A DNA stretch of 64,000 nt. Origin: Paucibacter sp. PLA-PC-4 (GTDB lineage Bacteria > Pseudomonadota > Gammaproteobacteria > Burkholderiales > Burkholderiaceae_C). Below are positions 47,680 through 57,712 of the stretch, one piece after another (within the stretch, counting starts at the first letter, position 1; each line of letters starts with the position of its first letter). Below the pieces are notes generated by a model. It did no database searches and had not been told where the DNA came from. It worked only from the letters and a program-made list of their open reading frames with translations. The position numbers were made by a program, and so were the translations under genes. The stretch lies in the NCBI RefSeq assembly GCF_026241155.1, contig NZ_JAPFGP010000003.1:371056-435055 (forward strand). The letters are read 5' to 3'.

Positions 47680-48579
47680 GTGCTCACTCCGTCCTTCAAC
47701 TCACCGCCACTCGATCCTGCATCGGCACGCCTGGCCCCAAGAGTGCCCAGACCGCGCCGGACTCTGCCGGGCTTTGCCCCGACCCTGGGCTTCACCGTCT
47801 TCTATCTGTCGCTGATCGTCCTGATCCCGTTGTCGGCGGTCTTCATTAAGGCTGGCGGCCATGGTTTCGAGGCCTTCTGGGCGGCGGCCACTGCGCCGCG
47901 TGTCGTAGCCTCCTACAAGCTCAGCTTCGGCACCTCACTGCTGGCGGCGCTGATCAATCTGGTGTTCGGTCTGATCTTGGCCTGGTCCCTGGTGCGCTAC
48001 GAGTTCCCCGGAAAGAAACTCGTGGACGCGCTGGTCGATCTGCCCTTCGCGCTGCCTACCGCCGTGGCCGGCATCGCGCTGACTGCGCTCTATGCCGGCA
48101 ACGGCTGGATCGGTTCGCTGCTGGCGCCCTACGGCATCAAGGTGGCCTTCACGCCGCTGGGCATCCTGATTGCGCTGATATTCATCGGCCTACCTTTTGT
48201 CGTTCGCACGGTACAACCAGTTCTGGAGGACATGGAGGCGGAGCTGGAAGAGGCAGCGGCGGCGCTGGGCGCTCATCGCTGGCAGACCTTTCGCCTGGTG
48301 ATCCTACCGATGCTCCTACCGGCCCTGCTGACCGGCTTTGCGCTGGCCTTTGCTCGCGCCGTAGGCGAGTACGGCTCGGTGATCTTCATCGCCGGAAATA
48401 TCCCCATGGTCAGCGAGATCACGCCGCTGATGATCATCGCCAAGCTCGAGCAATACGACTATGTGGGCGCGACCTCGATCGCCGCCGTGATGCTCATCTT
48501 CTCCTTTGTGCTGCTGCTGGCCATCAACGGCCTGCAAGCCTGGAGCTCGCGTCGCAACGGACAACAAGGAAAACGCTGA
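47680..48579 (+). CDS. cysT: Sulfate/thiosulfate ABC transporter permease CysT
   Basis: This 299-residue inner-membrane permease has about six helices and the EAA loop ([25 protein letters not shown]) that docks with Cys[20 protein letters not shown] and [20 protein letters not shown] are typical CysT/CysU segments. The first codon is GTG at 47680 with no clear Shine-Dalgarno sequence. The stop overlaps the cysW start by one base. Together with CysW, CysA and Sbp it imports sulfate. Confidence 0.93.
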   Translation: MLTPSFNSPPLDPASARLAPRVPRPRRTLPGFAPTLGFTVFYLSLIVLIPLSAVFIKAGGHGFEAFWAAATAPRVVASYKLSFGTSLLAALINLVFGLILAWSLVRYEFPGKKLVDALVDLPFALPTAVAGIALTALYAGNGWIGSLLAPYGIKVAFTPLGILIALIFIGLPFVVRTVQPVLEDMEAELEEAAAALGAHRWQTFRLVILPMLLPALLTGFALAFARAVGEYGSVIFIAGNIPMVSEITPLMIIAKLEQYDYVGATSIAAVMLIFSFVLLLAINGLQAWSSRRNGQQGKR

Positions 48580-49472
48580 TGGCCGGCGCCGCTACATCGA
48601 CCCTGACCGTGTCTCGCAAGCCCGGCGGTCTCTATCAAAGCAATCCCGCCACCCGCGAGGCGCCCTGGGTGCGGCGCACCCTTCTGACCCTGGGTCTGGG
48701 CTTCTTCCTGCTGTTCCTGGTACTGCCGCTGATGACGGTGTTCATCGAGGCGTTACGCAAGGGCTGGGAGGTCTACTTCGCCGCGCTGCTGGAGCCCGAT
48801 GCGGCCTCGGCCATCTGGCTAACGCTGACGGCGGCGGCGATCTCGCTGCCGCTGAACCTGGTGTTCGGCGTCAGCGCGGCCTGGGCGATTGCCAAGCACG
48901 ACTTCCGCGGCAAGCAGCTGCTGATCACCTTGATCGACCTGCCCTTCTCGGTGTCGCCGGTGGTAGCCGGCCTGGTCTTCGTGCTGCTGTTCGGCGCCCA
49001 GGGCTGGTTCGGTCCCTGTTTGCAGGGCCATGATGTGAAGATCATCTTCGCGGTGCCGGGCATCGTGCTGGCCACTGTGTTCGTGACCTTCCCCTTCATC
49101 GCCCGCGAGCTGATCCCACTGATGCAGGCTCAGGGCCGCGACGAGGAAGAGGCCGCAACGGTGCTGGGCGCCTCGGGCTGGCAGACCTTCTGGCGCGTCA
49201 CGCTGCCCAATATCAAATGGGGCCTGCTCTACGGCGTGATCCTGTGCAATGCGCGAGCGATGGGCGAGTTCGGTGCGGTCTCGGTGGTCTCGGGCCATAT
49301 CCGCGGCTACACCAACACGCTGCCGCTGCATGTGGAGATCCTCTACAACGAATACCAGTTCGCCGCCGCCTTCGCGGTCGCCTCGCTGCTGGCCCTGCTG
49401 GCCCTGCTGACCCTGGTCATCAAACAAATCGTCGAGTGGAAAGCCCACTCCCAAGTCAAGGAAGCGCCATGA
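48579..49472 (+). CDS. cysW: Sulfate/thiosulfate ABC transporter permease CysW
   Basis: This 297-residue second permease subunit carries an EAA loop ([24 protein letters not shown]). [21 protein letters not shown] and [23 protein letters not shown] are characteristic of CysW. It overlaps cysT by one base (TGATG) and cysA by four (ATGA), so the three are co-translated. All expected membrane segments are present. Confidence 0.94.
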   Translation: MAGAATSTLTVSRKPGGLYQSNPATREAPWVRRTLLTLGLGFFLLFLVLPLMTVFIEALRKGWEVYFAALLEPDAASAIWLTLTAAAISLPLNLVFGVSAAWAIAKHDFRGKQLLITLIDLPFSVSPVVAGLVFVLLFGAQGWFGPCLQGHDVKIIFAVPGIVLATVFVTFPFIARELIPLMQAQGRDEEEAATVLGASGWQTFWRVTLPNIKWGLLYGVILCNARAMGEFGAVSVVSGHIRGYTNTLPLHVEILYNEYQFAAAFAVASLLALLALLTLVIKQIVEWKAHSQVKEAP

Positions 49473-50449
49473 GCATCCAGGTCCGCAATATCCACAAATC
49501 CTTCGGAAGCTTCACCGCGCTGGGCGATGTCTCGCTCGACTTTCCGACCGGCGAGCTGGTCGCGCTCTTGGGCCCCTCGGGCTGCGGAAAGACCACCCTG
49601 CTGCGTATCATCGCCGGCCTGGAGACGGCCGACCGGGGCCAGGTTCTGCTGGAGGGCGAGGACGCCTCCGACACCCATGTGCGCGAGCGCCAGGTCGGTT
49701 TCGTGTTCCAGCACTACGCGCTGTTCCGCCATATGACGGTGTTCGACAACGTCGCCTTCGGCCTGCGCGTCAAGCCGCGCAAGCAGCGTCCCAGCGAGAG
49801 CGAGATCAAGAAGAAGGTGCATGAGCTGCTGAACCTGGTGCAGTTGGACTGGCTGGCCGACCGCTACCCGCCGCAGCTTAGCGGCGGCCAGCGCCAACGC
49901 ATCGCCTTGGCCCGAGCACTGGCCGTAGAGCCGCGCGTACTACTGCTGGACGAGCCCTTCGGAGCGCTCGATGCCAAGGTGCGCAAGGAGCTGCGCCGCT
50001 GGCTGCGCCGGCTGCACGACGATCTGCACATCACCAGCATCTTCGTCACCCATGACCAGGAGGAGGCGCTCGAGGTGGCCGACCGGGTGGTGCTGATGGA
50101 CCATGGCAAGGTCGAGCAGGTCGGCACGCCCGCCGAGGTCTCTGAGCGCCCGGCCACGCCTTTTGTCTACGGTTTTCTCGGCACCACCAACCGCTTCGAG
50201 GTCGAGGGCAGGCCGGCCTTCGTGCGGCCGCATCAACTGCAAGTCCATACCCAGCCGGGTGGCGAGGGCTGGTCGGCCCAGGTCTCTCGGGTCCTCAGCT
50301 TTGGCGTGGCCAGCCGTATCGAGCTGGTCGGTGCCGACGGCCAACATCTTGAGGCCGAGCTGGTGCGCGAGCAGGCCGAGGCTCTCAACCTGCAGCCAGG
50401 CCAGCAAGTACGCTTGACGGCTTCCAGCCTGAGCGCCTTCGAATCATGA
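49469..50449 (+). CDS. cysA: Sulfate/thiosulfate ABC transporter ATPase CysA
   Basis: This 326-residue ATPase energises the CysTW channel. The Walker A motif is GPSGCGKTT, the signature [15 protein letters not shown], and Walker [15 protein letters not shown] with the switch histidine in [11 protein letters not shown] short C-terminal TOBE-like regulatory segment follows ([15 protein letters not shown]). The ATG at 49469 overlaps the cysW stop. The frame is open further back to 49217, but that lies within cysW. The stop overlaps the cysB start by 4 bp, an uncommonly tight link between transporter and regulator. Confidence 0.95.
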   Translation: MSIQVRNIHKSFGSFTALGDVSLDFPTGELVALLGPSGCGKTTLLRIIAGLETADRGQVLLEGEDASDTHVRERQVGFVFQHYALFRHMTVFDNVAFGLRVKPRKQRPSESEIKKKVHELLNLVQLDWLADRYPPQLSGGQRQRIALARALAVEPRVLLLDEPFGALDAKVRKELRRWLRRLHDDLHITSIFVTHDQEEALEVADRVVLMDHGKVEQVGTPAEVSERPATPFVYGFLGTTNRFEVEGRPAFVRPHQLQVHTQPGGEGWSAQVSRVLSFGVASRIELVGADGQHLEAELVREQAEALNLQPGQQVRLTASSLSAFES

Positions 50450-51375
50450 ACTTCCAGCAACTGCGCATCATCCGCGAAGCGGTCCAGCAAAACTTCAACC
50501 TCACCGACGTGGCCGAGGCGCTGTTCACCTCGCAGTCGGGCGTCAGCAAGCACATCAAGGACCTGGAGGACGAGCTGGGCGTGGCACTGTTCGTACGCCA
50601 CGGCAAGCGATTGCTGGGCCTGACCGCGCCCGGCAAGGAGCTGGCCGTGATCGTCGAACGTATGCTGCTGGACGCCAAGAACATCAAGCGCCTGGCCGAG
50701 CAGTTCGCCGATGCCGATGTCGGCCAGTTGAGCATCGCTACCACCCACACCCAGGCTCGCTATGCACTGCCCCAGGTGGTGGCGCGCTTCAAGGCCGCCT
50801 ATCCCAAGGTCCATCTGGTGCTGCACCAGGGCAGCCCGGCCGAGATCGTCGCGCTGCTGGAGTCGGGCGAGGCCGACATCGGCATCGCCACCGAGGCGCT
50901 GGGCAAGAACAATGCCTTCGTCACCTTCCCCTTCTACGACTGGCACCACGCGGTGGTCGTGCCGCAAGGGCATGCGCTGGCACAGGTGAGCGGGCAAGAC
51001 CTGAGTCTTGAGCAGGTCGCGGAGCACCCGCTGATCACCTACCACCAGGGCTATACCGGCCGCGAACGCATCGACGCGACCTTTGCCGCCGCCGGGCTCG
51101 CGCCCGACCTGGTGATGTCAGCGCTCGATGCCGATGTGATCAAGACCTATGTCCAGGTGGGGCTGGGCGTAGGCATCGTCGCGGCGATGGCCTTTGAGCC
51201 ACAACGCGACCAGGGGCTGCAGTTGCTCGATGCCTCCCATCTCTTCGAGGCCAACACCACGCACATCGCGCTCAAGCGCGGCCACTACCTGCGGGGCTAT
51301 GCCTATCGCTTCCTGCAGGAATGCGTGGCCGACCTCAGCGAGGACGCGGTGCGCGCCGCGCTGAGCGGGGACTAA
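50446..51375 (+). CDS. cysB: CysB-type LysR regulator of sulfur assimilation (first copy)
   Basis: This 309-residue LysR regulator of the CysB/Cbl group starts [20 protein letters not shown]. The helix-turn-helix [18 protein letters not shown] is typical. [15 protein letters not shown] is the effector-domain segment that binds sulfate or N-acetylserine in CysB. It overlaps cysA by 4 bp and so is part of the cysTWA operon. It should activate sulfate uptake and cysteine synthesis when sulfur is short. A clear paralogue follows 89 bp downstream. Confidence 0.9.
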   Translation: MNFQQLRIIREAVQQNFNLTDVAEALFTSQSGVSKHIKDLEDELGVALFVRHGKRLLGLTAPGKELAVIVERMLLDAKNIKRLAEQFADADVGQLSIATTHTQARYALPQVVARFKAAYPKVHLVLHQGSPAEIVALLESGEADIGIATEALGKNNAFVTFPFYDWHHAVVVPQGHALAQVSGQDLSLEQVAEHPLITYHQGYTGRERIDATFAAAGLAPDLVMSALDADVIKTYVQVGLGVGIVAAMAFEPQRDQGLQLLDASHLFEANTTHIALKRGHYLRGYAYRFLQECVADLSEDAVRAALSGD

Positions 51376-51395
51376 GCGGTGTTCATATCCTTAGC

Positions 51396-51403
51396 GGAAT
51401 AAG
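51396..51403. promoter_or_regulatory. Possible CysB half-site upstream of the second cysB-like gene
   Basis: GGAATAAG, the reverse complement of the CTTATTCC before cysT, lies 62 bp ahead of the second CysB-like gene. The same 8-mer in inverted form at the two natural control points suggests a binding site. The evidence is only the match itself. Confidence 0.3.
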
Positions 51404-51464
51404 TTGGAGGACAAGCAGCGCGGGACTCTCAATAATGAAAAGCAAATAACGAGAACCTCTTGCC

Positions 51465-52409
51465 GTGAATTTCCAACAACTCCGATCCGTCCGCGAGGCC
51501 CAGCGCCGCAGCTTCAACCTGACCGAGGTGGCGCAGGCTCTGCACACCTCGCAACCCGGCGTCAGCCGCCAGATCCGCGAGCTGGAGGACGAGCTGGGCA
51601 TTGACCTCTTCGTGCGTGCCGGCAAGCGTCTGACCGGTCTGACCGAGCCGGGCCGCCAGGTCATGCCCATCGTCGAGCGCCTGCTGCACGAGGCAGAGAA
51701 CCTGCGACGCGCAGGTGACGATTTCGCCCGCGCCGGCAGCGGAGCGCTGCGCATCGCTGCGACCCATAGCCAGGCCCGCTATGCGCTGCCGCCAGTGGTG
51801 CGTGACTTCCGCGCCGCCCACCCCGATGTGATGCTGCATATGCAGCAGGGCTCGCCGGAGCAGGTGGCCAAGCTGCTGCTGGACGGAGAGGCCGACGTCG
51901 GCATTGCCACCGAGGCCCTGGCCCAGTTCGACGAGCTGGTGGCCTTGCCCTGCTATCGCTGGACCCACACCATCGTAACGCCGCCGGACCACGCGCTGGC
52001 CCGCGAAGCTTCTGAGGGTCAGGTCTTGACGCTGGAGCGCCTGGCCAAGTTCCCAATCATCACCTACGAGACCGGGTATACCGGCCGCTCGCACATCGAC
52101 GACGCCTTCCGCGCCGCCGGTCTGGATATCGATGTGGTGCTGGTGGCCATGGATGCCGACGTAATAAAGACCTATGTGGACCTGGGCCTGGGCGTTGGCA
52201 TCGTCGCGGCAATCGCCTACGACGAGGAGCGTGACCGCCACCTCGCTGCCATCGACGGCCGCCATCTGTTTGCCGACAACATGACTCGGCTGGCGGTGCG
52301 CCGCGATGCCTATCTGCGCGACTATGTCTATGCCTTCATTTCGACCTTTGCCGCACCGCTGACGCGGGCCGCTGTCGAACACGCGCGCCAGGGCCAACTC
52401 GCGGCCTGA
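51465..52409 (+). CDS. CysB-type LysR regulator (second, diverged copy)
   Basis: This 314-residue paralogue of the preceding gene starts at GTG 51465 with MNFQQLRSVREAQRRSFNLT. It has the same helix-turn-helix (TSQPGVSRQIRELEDELGI) and effector segment (ATHSQARYALPPVV). The two proteins align end to end without large gaps, so this is a tandem duplication that has since diverged. It might act like Cbl, which controls use of organosulfur compounds, or read a different sulfur signal. It is followed by the sbp gene 105 bp downstream. Confidence 0.87.
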   Translation: MNFQQLRSVREAQRRSFNLTEVAQALHTSQPGVSRQIRELEDELGIDLFVRAGKRLTGLTEPGRQVMPIVERLLHEAENLRRAGDDFARAGSGALRIAATHSQARYALPPVVRDFRAAHPDVMLHMQQGSPEQVAKLLLDGEADVGIATEALAQFDELVALPCYRWTHTIVTPPDHALAREASEGQVLTLERLAKFPIITYETGYTGRSHIDDAFRAAGLDIDVVLVAMDADVIKTYVDLGLGVGIVAAIAYDEERDRHLAAIDGRHLFADNMTRLAVRRDAYLRDYVYAFISTFAAPLTRAAVEHARQGQLAA

Positions 52410-52514
52410 GCGCCTGCCCTGCAAAGCAAAGCAACTCTTCTTCGTTCACAAGCGCGCAGGCGCTCTCTAAAGTCAAGTCTCCCCGCCAAACCTCAAATCA
52501 AGAAGGCCCATGCC

Positions 52515-53525
52515 GTGAACGCCATCCGACGCACCCTGTCCCTGCTCACCCTCAGTGCCCTGCTTGGCACCGCGGCCCAGGCACAGACCACCCTGCTCAA
52601 CGTCTCTTACGATCCGACCCGCGAGCTCTACCAGGACTTCAACGCTGCCTTCATCAAGCATTGGAAGGCAAAGAGCGGCGAGAGCCTGACGGTCAAGCAA
52701 TCGCATGGCGGCTCTGGCAAGCAGGCCCGCTCGGTGATCGATGGCCTGGAGGCCGATGTCGTGACGCTGGCCCTGGCCTATGACGTCGATGCGCTGCACG
52801 ACAACGCCAAGCTGATCCCGGTTGACTGGCAAAAGCGCCTGCCGCAGAACGCCAGCCCCTACACCTCGACCATCGTGTTCCTGGTGCGCAAGGGCAATCC
52901 GAAAGTGATCAAAGACTGGAACGATCTGGCTCGCCCCGGCGTCGAGGTCGTGACCCCAAATCCCAAGACCTCGGGCGGTGCCCGCTGGAACTATCTTGCC
53001 GCCTGGGGCTATGCGCTAGCCCAGCCGGGCGGAAATGCCGACAAGGCCAAGGACCTGGTCAAGCGCATCTACACAAACACCAAGGTGCTGGACTCCGGCG
53101 CGCGCGGCTCGCTGACCAGCTTCACCGAGCGCGGCATCGGCGATGTGCTGATCTCGTGGGAGAACGAGGCATTCCTCGCAGTCAAGGAACTCGGCCCGGA
53201 CAAGTTCCAGATCGTTACGCCCAGCCTGTCCATCCTGGCAGAGCCGCCAGTCGCGGTGGTAGACAAGGTGGTCGACAAGCGCGGCACCCGCAAGCAGGCC
53301 CAGGCCTATCTGGAGTATCTGTACAGCCCCGAGGGTCAGGAGATCGCCGGCAAGCACTATTACCGCCCGCGCGACCCCAAGATCGCCGCCAAGTTCAGCA
53401 GCCAGTTCGCCCAGGTCAAGCTGATCACTGTCGACGAGGTGTTCGGTGGCTGGCGCACGGCCCAAAAGACCCACTTCGCCGACGGCGGCGTTTTCGACCA
53501 GATCTACACGCCGGGCGGTCGCTGA
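52515..53525 (+). CDS. sbp: Periplasmic sulfate-binding protein
   Basis: This 336-residue periplasmic binding protein has a signal peptide cleaved after LLGTAAQAQ. The sulfate-site segments are [32 protein letters not shown] and [21 protein letters not shown], normal for Sbp/CysP. It delivers sulfate to CysTWA. It starts at GTG 52515, with AAGAAGG about 8 bases upstream; the ATG at 52510 is out of frame. It lies downstream of both cysB copies, so it may have its own promoter in the 105-bp gap. Confidence 0.94.
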   Translation: MNAIRRTLSLLTLSALLGTAAQAQTTLLNVSYDPTRELYQDFNAAFIKHWKAKSGESLTVKQSHGGSGKQARSVIDGLEADVVTLALAYDVDALHDNAKLIPVDWQKRLPQNASPYTSTIVFLVRKGNPKVIKDWNDLARPGVEVVTPNPKTSGGARWNYLAAWGYALAQPGGNADKAKDLVKRIYTNTKVLDSGARGSLTSFTERGIGDVLISWENEAFLAVKELGPDKFQIVTPSLSILAEPPVAVVDKVVDKRGTRKQAQAYLEYLYSPEGQEIAGKHYYRPRDPKIAAKFSSQFAQVKLITVDEVFGGWRTAQKTHFADGGVFDQIYTPGGR

Positions 53526-53582
53526 CAAGACCTGCCGCCTACATCAATTGTCTCCTCGATAGGCAGAGTCTTATCGACCTCA

Positions 53583-53610
53583 ACCCCGGCGCGCTATGGC
53601 GCGCCGGGGT
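53583..53610. terminator. Strong hairpin between sbp and the GGDEF-EAL gene
   Basis: CCCCGGCGCGC (53584-53594) and GCGCGCCGGGG (53599-53609) pair perfectly, extended by an A-T pair, with a 4-base TATG loop: a 12-bp GC-rich stem. It lies 58 bp after the sbp stop and 25 bp before the convergent gene ends. It can stop transcription from both sides. There is no long T-run, so its efficiency is uncertain. Confidence 0.65.
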
Positions 53611-53634
53611 CTCACTCAGCACTCTTGCATGCCG

Positions 53635-56160
53635 CTAATGCACACGAGCCTGTAGCCAGGAGATCAACGCCTGTTCCGGCATCGGGTGTGCACCGAACCA
53701 GCCCTGCGCCGTGTCACAGCCGAGCTCGTGCAGCAGGTCCCACTCCTCGGTGGTCTCCGCGCCCTCTCCGACGGTGGCAAGGCCGAGATTCTTGCCCAGG
53801 TCAATCGCGGCCTTGAGTAGGGTTAGCGTCGTGCTGGAACTCGCTGCCCCGCGCACAAAGCTCCGATCTATCTTCAACTCCGATACGGGCAGCATATGCA
53901 GGTAGGCCAGCGACGATTGCCCCGTGCCGAAGTCGTCGATCGACCATTCGAAACCCAGCGCATTGATCGCACGCATCCGGTCGATCACTGTGGCCGGATC
54001 TTTCATGACCGCACCTTCTGTTAGCTCCAGGCGTATGTCTTCGGCGCGGGCGCGCGTTGTCTGCAGAAGGCTGGACAGGATGCCGGGGAAGCCGCTGGCA
54101 CCGACATCATGCACCGACACATTGACGGCGATCTGAGAGACAAGCCCCGCGTCACGCAGCTGCGCGGAAAGCCGCATCGCCCGCCGCAACACCCACTCGG
54201 TGATCCCTCTGATGTTGCCGGTGCTCTCGGCGAAAGGAATGAACTCTGCCGGCGGCACCAGGCCTCGGGTGGGATGGTTCCAGCGTATCAATGACTCGAA
54301 GCTAGTGACTGCGTTGTCGGCCAATCGGAACTTGGGCTGCAACAGCAACGAGAACTCTCCTTCTTGAGCAGCGCGCTTAAGTTCGGAGATAAGTGACAGT
54401 TGCCGGAGATCTGCCCTGATGAGGCTGGGTTCATAGACCGTCCATCCGGCATCATTGCGCCGACCCTCGTGCAGGGCGATCTCGGCATGATTCATGAGCT
54501 TGTGCATTGAGAGTCCGTGCGCGGGGCAGTGGGCGACACCCCAGGCTGCACTGATGTCTACCCACTGCCCGGCAACCTCTAGTGGCTTGGCGAACATGTC
54601 TGCGGCAATACCGCCGAGCAGACTGATGTCGCCACGCTCGCCGGCCAGCACCAGCGCGTACTGGTCTGCGTACACACGACCGGCGAGGGCATGGTCGAAG
54701 CGGATACAGGCCTCGCCCAGACGATCGGCGACCGCCTGCAGCACAGCGTCGCCAATCTCCCGGCCCAGCGCCTCATTGATCGCGTTGAATCGCCGAACGT
54801 TCAGCATCGCCACCATTGGCTTGAGCCCGCGCGCGATCCAGGCGTCGCCTACTGTGATCAGCCGTTCACGATTACCCAGTCCCGTTAGCCGGTCGCGTTG
54901 CGCGGCTTCGACAGCCCGTGCACTGTCGTCGGTTTGGAACTTCGCGGCGACCCGCCGCACCGCAGCAATCTCTTGCTTTTTCTCCTGTTCCAGGCGTCGA
55001 TAGCGGTCCATCAGCCGATAGGCCTGCTCCCATTGGCCTTGTGCTGCGGCCAGCTCGGCGGCCATCCACCAGAAGCGTGGCGCTAGTGTCCGGTCGCTGC
55101 GGGGCATGGCTTGCGCCATGGCCATGGCCTCGCTCATCGCGGCGGCCGCCTGCGCGCCTCGTCCTTCGGCCTGGTGGTGCATGGCTCGGGCCATAACCAG
55201 CAGGCAGCGGAGATCATCGCTGTGCTGATCGGACGGCGTGAGCTCCAAAAAATCGAGATAGGCACGGGCCTGTGGTGCCTGCCCCAGGCGGGAAAAAGTC
55301 TCTGCGCCGAGTGCATGGAAGTGCGCCACAGTCGGTCCGTCGAGCTCCGCGATCTGGTCTGGAAAGGACCAGACGCGCAGCAGCGGCAGGATCTTTTCAA
55401 CATCACCGGCCGATGCATAGATCTCTGCCAGGATGGCAACGGCACTGAAGCGAACCCAACCGCCCAGATCGTTACTTGCCAGCGACTGCTCAAGATAATG
55501 GCGAGCCTGCAGCTCATCGCCCGCCAGGAAGAAGGCGATGCCGAGATTACTGATGGCCGCTGAACGTATGGCGCCGTGGTCTATCTCGTTGGCAAGTTGC
55601 AGCATGCGGCAGGCTTGCTGCATATAAGCCGCCGGCTTGCCGTCAGCCTGGTACAGCAGCAGCGACGTACCCATCGCCGCATGCTGTTCCAGCGGGTCCT
55701 CCAGGCGATTAATTTCGGCGCTCAGTTGCTCGTAGGCAGCAAGGGCAGCCGCCGTGTCGCCGCCAAAATTGGCGACTCCGAGTGCGAAGCTTCTGGCGAT
55801 CAGGTAGCCCGAGCGGTCGCCGAGGACCAACATGCGGTCCGCAAGCTCCGTGTAGCGATGGGCGGCGCGCGCAGAAAGCGGCTCATGCCGCAGCAGCAGC
55901 AGGCGCATCCTCAGCGCCAGACGTTCATCGCCGGCCGCGTGCGCGAGATGACGCTCCGCCAGTGCGGCTGCGGCGCCCCGCGATCCGAAACGAGCGAGCC
56001 AGACATCTCTGAATGCTCCAGTATGTGCGTTCGGGTAGGCCGGCAAAGAAGACTGTGACACTGCTTGCCTCGGGATCAGCGCTACGGCACCACATTCTAT
56101 GTTCTCGACAATAAGCACCATATCGACTTCATTTGAAGCTGCGGGCTGGCGCACGGCCAT
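53635..56160 (-). CDS. Tetratricopeptide-like GGDEF-EAL cyclic-di-GMP signalling protein
   Basis: This 841-residue soluble protein has about 390 N-terminal residues of helical TPR-like repeats and a coiled coil (YRRLEQEKKQEIAAVRRVAAK). A GGDEF domain starts near 420 (RDRLTGLGNRERL), but its signature is YADQY near residue 498 where GGDEF is expected. It should therefore lack cyclase activity. The EAL domain from about 610 keeps the catalytic set: FESLIRW, AVNVSVHD, ELTEG, DDFGTGQSSLAYL, ELKIDRSF, GEGAET and AQGWFGAHP. It is thus probably a phosphodiesterase with a regulatory GGDEF and a TPR input. An internal ATG at 56121 is a possible start. It stands alone on the minus strand. Confidence 0.88.
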   Translation of the reverse strand: MAVRQPAASNEVDMVLIVENIECGAVALIPRQAVSQSSLPAYPNAHTGAFRDVWLARFGSRGAAAALAERHLAHAAGDERLALRMRLLLLRHEPLSARAAHRYTELADRMLVLGDRSGYLIARSFALGVANFGGDTAAALAAYEQLSAEINRLEDPLEQHAAMGTSLLLYQADGKPAAYMQQACRMLQLANEIDHGAIRSAAISNLGIAFFLAGDELQARHYLEQSLASNDLGGWVRFSAVAILAEIYASAGDVEKILPLLRVWSFPDQIAELDGPTVAHFHALGAETFSRLGQAPQARAYLDFLELTPSDQHSDDLRCLLVMARAMHHQAEGRGAQAAAAMSEAMAMAQAMPRSDRTLAPRFWWMAAELAAAQGQWEQAYRLMDRYRRLEQEKKQEIAAVRRVAAKFQTDDSARAVEAAQRDRLTGLGNRERLITVGDAWIARGLKPMVAMLNVRRFNAINEALGREIGDAVLQAVADRLGEACIRFDHALAGRVYADQYALVLAGERGDISLLGGIAADMFAKPLEVAGQWVDISAAWGVAHCPAHGLSMHKLMNHAEIALHEGRRNDAGWTVYEPSLIRADLRQLSLISELKRAAQEGEFSLLLQPKFRLADNAVTSFESLIRWNHPTRGLVPPAEFIPFAESTGNIRGITEWVLRRAMRLSAQLRDAGLVSQIAVNVSVHDVGASGFPGILSSLLQTTRARAEDIRLELTEGAVMKDPATVIDRMRAINALGFEWSIDDFGTGQSSLAYLHMLPVSELKIDRSFVRGAASSSTTLTLLKAAIDLGKNLGLATVGEGAETTEEWDLLHELGCDTAQGWFGAHPMPEQALISWLQARVH

Positions 56161-56212
56161 CGATCAGCCCGACGACAATACGCCTGACCTGGCTTGTGAG
56201 CTGATGAAGCGA

Positions 56213-56767
56213 TCAGTCATCTGCTCCCTCGGACATGACATCTGAGCGAAGGACATATTTGGTTCCGGAGATCACTTCTGCTCCCTCATGCGATTGGTCA
56301 TGATCGAAAACCAAGGCCATACCGCGTTCCGGCACAACCTCTGTCCAGCGGAACCTTGTTCCCCCACCTTGGTAGCCATCGTTCAAATAGATCATGAACG
56401 TCAGAATGCTGCGGTGGCCATGGCTGTTGCTTACCGGCCCGTCCGCGTGCCACCTGAACCGCTGCCCCGGCACATAGCGGTAGTACCTCAAGCGCGGATT
56501 CAGTCCGACCAACCGCCGACCCATCATGCGTTCCGGCAGAACTGGTCCAACTCGTTTCCACAAGTTCGCGGCAAGTTCGTCTTCTTGGACGATGGCTCGA
56601 TCATTGTTTCGCACCCGAAGATCAACCACGCCCTCGCCGCCACGCTCAATTCCGGCGGACTCGAAGCCGAGCGCTTCTGCCTGAGCGATCTGCGCCTCGC
56701 ATTCCTCGCCCGACAGGAAGTCGCGAACGACATAGACCCCTATCCCGATCATTTCGAACTTCAGCAT
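56213..56767 (-). CDS. Fe(II)/2-oxoglutarate-dependent oxygenase (prolyl-4-hydroxylase-like)
   Basis: This 184-residue double-stranded beta-helix oxygenase has the iron ligands His107-x-Asp109 (FRWHADG) and His160 (QSHEGAEV). Arg174 in YVLRSDVM should bind 2-oxoglutarate. It is shorter than EGL9-type enzymes and resembles bacterial prolyl-4-hydroxylase-like proteins. It is the last gene of the SPFH-NADK-KptA operon and overlaps the preceding gene by 7 bp, so it is expressed with it. In this setting it might modify a protein or nucleic acid; the substrate is unknown. Confidence 0.85.
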   Translation of the reverse strand: MLKFEMIGIGVYVVRDFLSGEECEAQIAQAEALGFESAGIERGGEGVVDLRVRNNDRAIVQEDELAANLWKRVGPVLPERMMGRRLVGLNPRLRYYRYVPGQRFRWHADGPVSNSHGHRSILTFMIYLNDGYQGGGTRFRWTEVVPERGMALVFDHDQSHEGAEVISGTKYVLRSDVMSEGADD

Positions 56768-57129
56768 GATTCGTGTCGCTCCCAGATGGAAAACGTGTGG
56801 ATGAGCTCTATCAGGCCCTCAATCGCGTCGTTCATCGCTTCGAGATCTTCGGCAGGAATCCACCACTCGGTATGGCGCGCAGCTCCCACGACGCGCGTCG
56901 GGTATTGGTCCATAAAGTCCTTGCGCACATGAAAGCGCGTGACAAAGCCGGCTCCACTGCTCGGGACGTTCCAGTCACGAGCAATCTCGATGGCGTATTG
57001 CTCGTTGGTCACGGGGTAGAAGATCGGTTGGTCGGGCAGGCGGGGCGGCCAGCGACGCCAGCCGCTACTCACCACCAACTCCAACTCCATCGGCCCCGTG
57101 GGTCGGTACAGCGTGATCGTCTCGCTCAT
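56761..57129 (-). CDS. ADP-ribosylation/crystallin-J1-type small protein
   Basis: This 122-residue protein starts MSETITLYRPTGPMELELV. LPDQPIFYPVTNEQYAIEIA, GFVTRFHVRKDFMDQYP and EWWIPAEDLEAMNDAIEG follow. I recognise this as the small family usually annotated ADP-ribosylation/crystallin J1. The order of conserved Arg (LYRPTG), aromatic residues and a late Glu-Asp (PAEDL) is reminiscent of ART folds, but I cannot prove that fold or any activity. It overlaps kptA by ATGA and the oxygenase gene by 7 bp. KptA and this protein are both plausibly concerned with ADP-ribose-linked products. Confidence 0.75.
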   Translation of the reverse strand: MSETITLYRPTGPMELELVVSSGWRRWPPRLPDQPIFYPVTNEQYAIEIARDWNVPSSGAGFVTRFHVRKDFMDQYPTRVVGAARHTEWWIPAEDLEAMNDAIEGLIELIHTFSIWERHESC

Positions 57130-57677
57130 GGCTCCACCTGCAGGAACTCGGCGGGAACGCCATCGACCAACCAGACGCCGTTGGCGGAACAACGGAACTC
57201 GTGGCCCAGCTCGGCCATCCGACGTGTGTCGATACGCAGCACCACGGGCGCGCCATAGCGCTGACCGACGGACACCGCAGTCTGCCGATCCTGCGTTAGG
57301 TGCACATGGTGACGGGCGCGACGTTCCAGACCGAAGCGCAGGATCGTTTCGCTGAATCGGGAGGCCGTGCCATGGAACAGCACGTCGGACGGTGTCACCG
57401 CCGGCAGACCCAGGTCGACCTCTATGGAGTGCCCTTGATTGGCACGGATGGACTGGCCATCCTCGCTAAAGGCAAAGCGCTTCATGTCGCTGGTCGCGAC
57501 GACTTCATCCAGCACATCGCGCGAGATGGGCCGCCCGGCAGCCGCCGCCTTGCGGAGCAGTTCATCGACAGGCGTCCAGCCGGCCTCGTCCAGCTCCAGG
57601 CCGGGGCGCTGTGGCTCGTGCCGAAGCACAAGGCTGAGAAATTTGCTGATCGACGTCAGCTCGGCTTTCGTATTCAT
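57126..57677 (-). CDS. kptA: RNA 2'-phosphotransferase (KptA/Tpt1)
   Basis: This 183-residue KptA/Tpt1 enzyme removes an internal 2'-phosphate from RNA using NAD+. It yields ADP-ribose 1'',2''-cyclic phosphate and nicotinamide. The four catalytic Arg/His positions are present: Arg-His in LSLVLRHEPQ, Arg in IRANQGHSIEVDL, and Arg in ARHHVHLTQD, with LFHGTASR for NAD. In yeast it finishes tRNA splicing. Bacteria have no such pathway, so its natural substrate here is unclear. Start ATG 57677; a longer frame to 57728 would only eat into the gap to the upstream gene. Confidence 0.95.
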   Translation of the reverse strand: MNTKAELTSISKFLSLVLRHEPQRPGLELDEAGWTPVDELLRKAAAAGRPISRDVLDEVVATSDMKRFAFSEDGQSIRANQGHSIEVDLGLPAVTPSDVLFHGTASRFSETILRFGLERRARHHVHLTQDRQTAVSVGQRYGAPVVLRIDTRRMAELGHEFRCSANGVWLVDGVPAEFLQVEP

Positions 57678-57712
57678 GGTTCTTTCTTTGCGCATTCGAT
57701 ACCCAGTGCCAG

